Origin: Platerodrilus igneus | Taxonomy: Eukaryota; Arthropoda; Insecta; Coleoptera; Lycidae | DNA length: 64,000 nt | Direction of reading: 5' to 3' | Assembly (NCBI GenBank): GCA_036346225.1 | Contig: JARFIW010001363.1 | Location: forward strand, 310,001-374,000 | Shown here: piece by piece, positions 59,430-64,000 of the stretch | How positions within the stretch are numbered: position 1 is the stretch's first letter | Layout of the letters: every line of letters starts with the position of its first letter | Translations under genes and position numbers: made by a program | Notes under the pieces: model-generated | Told to the model about the DNA's origin: nothing | Database searches by the model: none | The model's input: the letters and a program-made list of their open reading frames with translations, nothing else

Positions 59430-60165
59430 ACTTATATTTTACCACAGAGCATTTGTACCAAAGATTTTCAGAATTTTGTATTCAATTTTATAGTAACTCA
59501 GGACCAGAGATTATCAGATGCACACGAAAACTATTTTGTTTAGTTGACCAAGATGGAATAAGTGACATAATTCGCAACCAACGCGAAGGTAAGACAAATC
59601 CTTGTGGAATAAACGAAACCCTAAAACAACACATAAGAAAATATTATTTTAAAGATATGAACAAATTAACTACAGATTCTATTATTAATGCGAACTATGT
59701 GACAGAGCAAAATACGATAGATCACCAACAAAAATACCCTTAATGTTAACCAAAACACCCACAAACCTTTTCAAAAATTACACGCAAACACTTTTGTAGT
59801 AGAAGCTCAGTACCTCTTACCAATTGTAGACGCATTCACAAAAATAAGACAAGCGATACCCATTACTTCAAAAAATATTATTGATGTAACTCGAGGATTT
59901 ATACAATACTTTACATTTTACGGTACACCCAAATTAATAACTTTAGATAATGGAAGTGAATTCAGAAACGAGACTATTCAAAATACCCTGAAACTTCATA
60001 AAATAAATATTCGTTTAGTACAGAAAATCATCCGGAATCAAATGAATTGATTGAACGATTACATTTGACATTATTGGAACAGATCAGACTTTTAACATTA
60101 ACATACAAAGAAAGAACCCATCACCAATTTGACGTCTTATGCACTAATTGCTTATAACAATGTAA
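59430..60165 (+). pseudogene. Element D integrase fragment
   Basis: The zinc-domain region has NQREGKTNPCGINETLKQHI followed by KYYFKDMNKL. The core, in another frame, has LPIVDAFTKIRQAIPITSKN (first Asp), YGTPKLITLDNGSEF (second Asp) and, after another shift, ERLHLTLLEQIRLL (Glu). Protease and RT are deleted between Gag and integrase. The sequence fades near 60160, where the next LTR may begin. Confidence 0.82.
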
Positions 60166-62092
60166 CGTATTTTTTTTCTTGTTACACCAAGCCTAATAAA
60201 TTAATAATAAAACAGATAAATTTTAAAGCATTTAATTCGTAAATATTCAGCCAATAAAAATTAAAGTATAATGTTCATAATAACACATAGATTCTAGAAG
60301 ATATATATTCTCAGGCTTGTTACCAAGCGTTGTCCAGTTAATTATCAGCACTTTTGTTCCTAACGTCGAAGAGTGAAGTCGCTTTTTGTAGACTAGAGAT
60401 AAAAGTCAAGATGTCCCGACTAAAACACGAGGCGTCTAATAGAGTCAGGAAGAAGAGCTTGAGTTGAGAACATGGAACGATAATATACATCATTTAAGAC
60501 AGTTGGTATAGATTAATACAATAAATTAAACTAATACTTTCACTTTAGTGCAATATCTAATGGACATATCTACAACAACAATTTTCAATGTTAAATTATA
60601 ATAAATTTTCGTCGCAATAATTTAAAGCAGGCAGTTATGGTTTCGTTCTATCTATTTAACTACGCCGTATCGCAATGGTTTATTCAACAAAGAATCTTGG
60701 TACTTCAAACTTACAGATGATTAATACGCTGGAAAAATACAACAGCTGACGTCATGATTTTGCACCTGCAATTTATTTGGATACACGTGAGTGTTTGAAA
60801 CTTTCCGTAACTTTGAAAGTATAGTAAATTATTATGAGATTTCCTACGTTGATTATTAGAGTAACAAAAATATAAAGTAGTTTTTTAAAGTTAATAACAC
60901 ACCGAATAAATATCTAGTTTGTCAGTTATTTGTACACGCATACAATGTGTTTTAAGATATTTAGAATGACAACTTATGTCAGATAAAAAAATAGTATAGA
61001 TTCTGTTTCCTAATCTACACGCCAGATGCAGTCTTGATTTAATTTTCACATTTTGGTTAAAAACAGTCAGGTCATGTAAAAGCTTTTTATTGGTGTTGAA
61101 ATTCGTGTATATTTTTTGTGTAGATTACAGTTAAATTTGAGTAGTTGCATTTTATGATCGCTATTTTTCTGATGATCAATCTTTGTTGTAAATGGTCAAG
61201 GAAGCGCTTCAATGATTATAAGTAAAAATAAATTCATGTGTTATGATCTAATAAATTATTACATGTTTGCTTAAACTAAATTTTATAGAAATGATCAATT
61301 AATACATATTTATTTTGAAGGTTAAACTTCACTAAAATTCTTTTTATAAAAATTTTTAAGACAAGATAGTAAATATATATATATTGCAGTCACATGTATA
61401 TAATCAGATTTCTACATATAAATAGAATTCATTTTGTTTCCTTTGAAAGAAGTTTTATTATACAACATTTAAATTAGGAAAAAGAAAACTAGAGCAAACC
61501 CTCATTAAGTAAAAAGACAGAGTAATGAAAATGAATCCCTTTAGTATTTCACAGATGTTTAAATTCATTTATTCTATTTTTGGCATATGCTTTTGAAGAC
61601 ACAAATAGTGTCCATGTGGTGTTTTTGTTTGTTCACAGGTAAAGCTGAGACAACTGTTTGACATCTGGTGGTTGAGGTTTTGGTAAGTGCGTGATAAAGA
61701 GTGAAATTCAAATTTTATGGCTATGATAGTGGTGTTAAGATAAGGTTTCCGCATTCCCTTATACAAACACAGTTAAATTTTGTTGGCACTTGTATTAAAA
61801 ATACGGTGGCGCCTATTAAAAATATTTTTGGTCGATTATCCACCCATGACCCATGCTCATGATCTACCCAGAGCTAACACTCTACTAGCCGTTTAACCCC
61901 TAAGAGTTTTCTTTGTCTAAAGCCGTTTTCCATCTGACATTACCCTGGGCTTGGAGTATAAAGAAGAAAATCTCGACCTAGTGATATCAGATTAAAAATA
62001 GAGAGTTTTAGTATATAGCTGATAGTCACGAGGATAAAGGGTAATAAACTTACAAAAAGTTTTAATTACCCCCGTTTTTCATTACACTTACA
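60163..62092 (+). repeat. Candidate 5' LTR of element C
   Basis: The right end is well supported: ...CACTTACA directly precedes a primer site, and the last ~300 bp are homologous to the end of element B's LTR (GGTGGCGCCTATTA, AAGAGTTTTCTTT and TACCCTGGGCTTGG at 61941-61953). The left end is a guess at TGTAACGTATTTT (60163), which would give 1930 bp, similar to related LTRs. It may interrupt element D's integrase. Confidence 0.55.
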
Positions 62093-62093
62093 C

Positions 62094-62118
62094 TTGCGCT
62101 CGCAACGTGGGGCCAGAA
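62094..62118 (+). promoter_or_regulatory. Primer binding site of element C
   Basis: TTGCGCTCGCAACGTGGGGC, then CAGAA, 1 nt after the LTR end. tRNA-Lys-like as in A and B. Confidence 0.72.
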
Positions 62119-62366
62119 TTTCATTTAGAGGCTGGAATTTCATTTAGAGGCTGGAACATTTAGTAGTTATTTTCATCACACTTATATTCACCGACTGAGG
62201 TTTGCTTTGATATTAGTAACGTCTTCTTTTAGTTTCATTTTTGTTAAAGTTTGTTACAGTTTATAGTGAGTTCTTCTTTATATAGTTAGGACATTCGTTT
62301 GTTTGAGATTTCATCTTCAAAAAATTATATAATTGAGTTACGTTAGAGGTATTCAGATATTTAATT

Positions 62367-62447
62367 ATGGCAGAAACTTATAGCATCGTACATTTACTTA
62401 AAAATGAGTTAGAATATGAATTGAACATTAGAGGAACAGAAGTTGAG
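62367..62447 (+). pseudogene. Element C Gag, N-terminal stub
   Basis: MAETYSIVHLLKNELEYELN opens at 62367 and stops after 27 codons. The rest of Gag has been deleted: coding similarity jumps directly to a protease fragment. Confidence 0.85.
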
Positions 62448-62459
62448 TAGTGAAATTCC

Positions 62460-62612
62460 TGTTTCTAGATAAAATGATAAAGTTATTTGATATGGATATT
62501 ACGAGTTTATTTGATTTTGGATGTATTACATCGATAGTAGGTTCATCTTTTAGTCTTATTAGTTATGTTTGTTGGTCGATTAATGGTACACTAGTTATTA
62601 CTGTTGAAATAT
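62460..62612 (+). pseudogene. Element C protease fragment
   Basis: MDITSLFDFGCITSIVGSSF aligns with ITGLLDSGCTTSVVGSLA of the tandem array. The catalytic DSG is changed to DFG, so the site is lost. Confidence 0.65.
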
Positions 62613-63000
62613 AGTTTTGAAGATTGCTCTTGTGCATGAGCACGTTTTGGTTTAGTTTGATTGGTTTTGAGTAGCAATTTTATGGTCGCGTTACAACGTA
62701 GTATGTTGAGTTAAGTTAGATCTGTGCGAGACTTGTTGTGGTTCATCGTGTAGCGTTATGTTAGTCTAGACGAAACTCCGGAAGGGTTGGTCGCTCAGCG
62801 TTATGTCAGTCTATGCGAGGGTCGTGGTAAGTTTGTCGCTTTAGCAGTTTTGGCATCGTCACTTGAGATTATTTGAAGTCGGTTATGATGTGATTCGTTT
62901 TGCTTATTTAGTTTGTCAGTCTAGATGAGACTCAGAGAAGAGTTTGTCATTCTAGCAATTTTGTTTATAAGTCTAGGTGAGGCTCATAGAGGAGCTTGTC
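62613..63000 (+). repeat. Iterated GTCTAGACGAGACTC block of element C
   Basis: The opening AGATTGCTCTTGTGCATGAG is shared with A and B. Motif copies lie at 62765-62779 (GTCTAGACGAAACTC), 62810-62824 (45 bp later), 62919-62933 (GTCTAGATGAGACTC) and 62971-62985 (GTCTAGGTGAGGCTC), joined by TTGGTCGCTCAGCGTTATG. Four copies make this the longest version in the window. Confidence 0.85.
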
Positions 63001-63110
63001 ATACTAGCAAATTTATGCGTTGTGAAGCACTTTAGTTTATATCGACAGTTTGATTATGGGTAGAGTAAGCGTGTACCAGAACATTTATTAATAGTTATCA
63101 TGAAGTAAAG
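63001..63110 (+). pseudogene. Element C integrase C-terminal remnant
   Basis: GTTGTGAAGCACTTTAGTT, CGACAGTTTG and the following sequence match the positions just before the integrase tail in A and B. The KDLKP end itself is not preserved here. Confidence 0.5.
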
Positions 63111-63390
63111 TAGAAAATAATTTCGTATTCAAATTTCCCCTTTTTCATTCATCCGTATCTTCAAATTTAAGTCTAAGAAAATGTTTAGTATCGATGAAGA
63201 TGTTAAAAAAGTCTCTGATCCTTAAGTACTTCTAATTATAGTTGATGTCAGTAGTAATTCTTTTTGGTCCATGTTTTAAATTCTTAAGTAGGACAAGATT
63301 AAAGTTAGTGAAATTTTTTTGGTTTGTTTAAAGTAATTTTTGTTTTAGTAGTAATAGAGCTTAATATGTTTGTTGATTTAGATGTTGCAT

Positions 63391-63486
63391 GTGTTAAATG
63401 ACGACAAAGATGTGTTAAATGACGACAAAGATGTGTTAAATGACGACAAAGATGTGTTAAATGACGACAAAGATGTGTTAAATGAT
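63391..63486 (+). repeat. 21 bp tandem repeat, about 4.5 units
   Basis: GTGTTAAATGACGACAAAGA-type units start at 63391, 63412, 63433, 63454 and (partial) 63475. One frame is open across them (ATG at 63382 to a stop at 63495), encoding a repeated seven-residue VLNDDKD. It lies in the 3' half of element C. Whether it is translated is unknown. Confidence 0.92.
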
Positions 63487-63495
63487 AATTTTTGA

Positions 63496-64000
63496 TGACG
63501 ACAAGGATATGTTTATGGATTTTGAATGATGATATATTTTTTGAGGTGTTTGAGAGTGCAGCATATGTTGAGAGATGTTGCAGGTATATAGAGAAGAATA
63601 TGTATTCGGTGAAGAGGTGCGTATTCAGTTATGAGGTACATGATGGAGAGTATAGAGAGTGTTTAGTAAAGTATTGAGTATAGTTATATAGTTAGAGTGT
63701 GATAGAGTATTAAGCATTAAAGGAATGCTTGAGTTTTGGTTTAGTAGTTTGAGACTAGGCCTGATGTGCTTATTTTTATTGAGAGTGTACATGAGCTAAG
63801 AGAGTTCATGAAGAGTTTTTTTTGTGAGTTGCTGGTGGATGTCTCCCAGTAGGCTCAAAGTATGATTTATTAGTGGTTTTGGAGTTCTTTGGTGATGAAT
63901 CACTGATGTTGTAGAATTTTTGAGAGATATAGTTGAGTCTGTAGCATATTAGTCGTACAGATAATGTTGTGAGGTGTTCACTCAAAGATCAAAGGTATCT
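63496..64000. other. Unannotated G/T-rich end of window
   Basis: The open frame at 63492-63677 and other short frames have no recognised similarity. The sequence probably still belongs to element C, whose other end is outside the window. Confidence 0.45.

Larger units (their letters stand above)
62119..64000 (+). mobile_element. Gypsy element C internal region, runs off the window
   Basis: Relative of A and B with the same primer site, Gag start and iterated block. The 3' LTR is not in the window. Beyond about 63100 no coding similarity is recognised. Confidence 0.7.

Noticed and set aside
63391..63486. Regular 21 bp repeats as a CRISPR-like array
   Set aside because: There are no unique spacers. 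It is a simple tandem repeat in a eukaryotic sequence.

Overview
The window looks like a gene-poor, AT-rich stretch of an invertebrate nuclear genome, most likely an arthropod and probably an insect. The signs are an RTE-type non-LTR retrotransposon, several Ty3/gypsy elements with tRNA-Lys-like or tRNA-Ser-like primer sites, a piggyBac fossil and a tRNA-derived SINE. I found no convincing host gene, no rRNA or tRNA gene and no CRISPR array. Almost all recognisable coding sequence belongs to broken mobile elements.

Layout. 1-2650: AT-rich sequence with nothing recognised. 2651-6995: one nearly complete but disrupted RTE element on the minus strand, preceded by two truncated 3' ends of the same family and two copies of a roughly 220 bp companion block. 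7682-25378: a tandem Ty3/gypsy array (LTR-internal-LTR-internal-LTR, minus strand) bounded by one 4 bp target duplication (GCTT). 25383-37365: unannotated sequence with a piggyBac pseudogene (about 30.15-31.47 kb) and several short tandem repeats. 37366-50409: gypsy element B (plus strand), whose 5' LTR is split by gypsy element A (minus strand, 38587-45261, TSD AGTC). The intact sister LTR of B at 48725-50409 preserves the empty insertion site. 52098-55546: a plus-strand gypsy remnant (E) with gag and protease relics, interrupted by a tRNA-derived SINE with a 14 bp target duplication; a second copy of the SINE lies just upstream. 57363-60165: tandem repeats, an (AT)n tract and a gypsy/errantivirus-like remnant (D) with a tRNA-Ser-like primer site, gag and integrase relics. 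60163-64000: the 5' LTR candidate and internal start of element C, a relative of A and B, running off the window.

How the parts relate. The tandem array and A, B and C encode related Gag N-termini. A, B and C also share an unusual internal layout: a short gag, then a noncoding block built on an iterated motif (GTCTAGACGAGACTC and variants, 45 bp spacing), then the integrase C-terminus, with RT, RNase H and the integrase core missing. This looks like a non-autonomous derivative family. The tandem array carries the full domain set (gag, protease, RT, RNase H, integrase), but both internal copies are broken by frameshifts. Some lesions are shared by both copies, which points to duplication in place by LTR-LTR recombination rather than two independent insertions. 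Between integrase and the 3' LTR each copy carries a chain of short perfect hairpins, partly built as an 80 bp tandem repeat.
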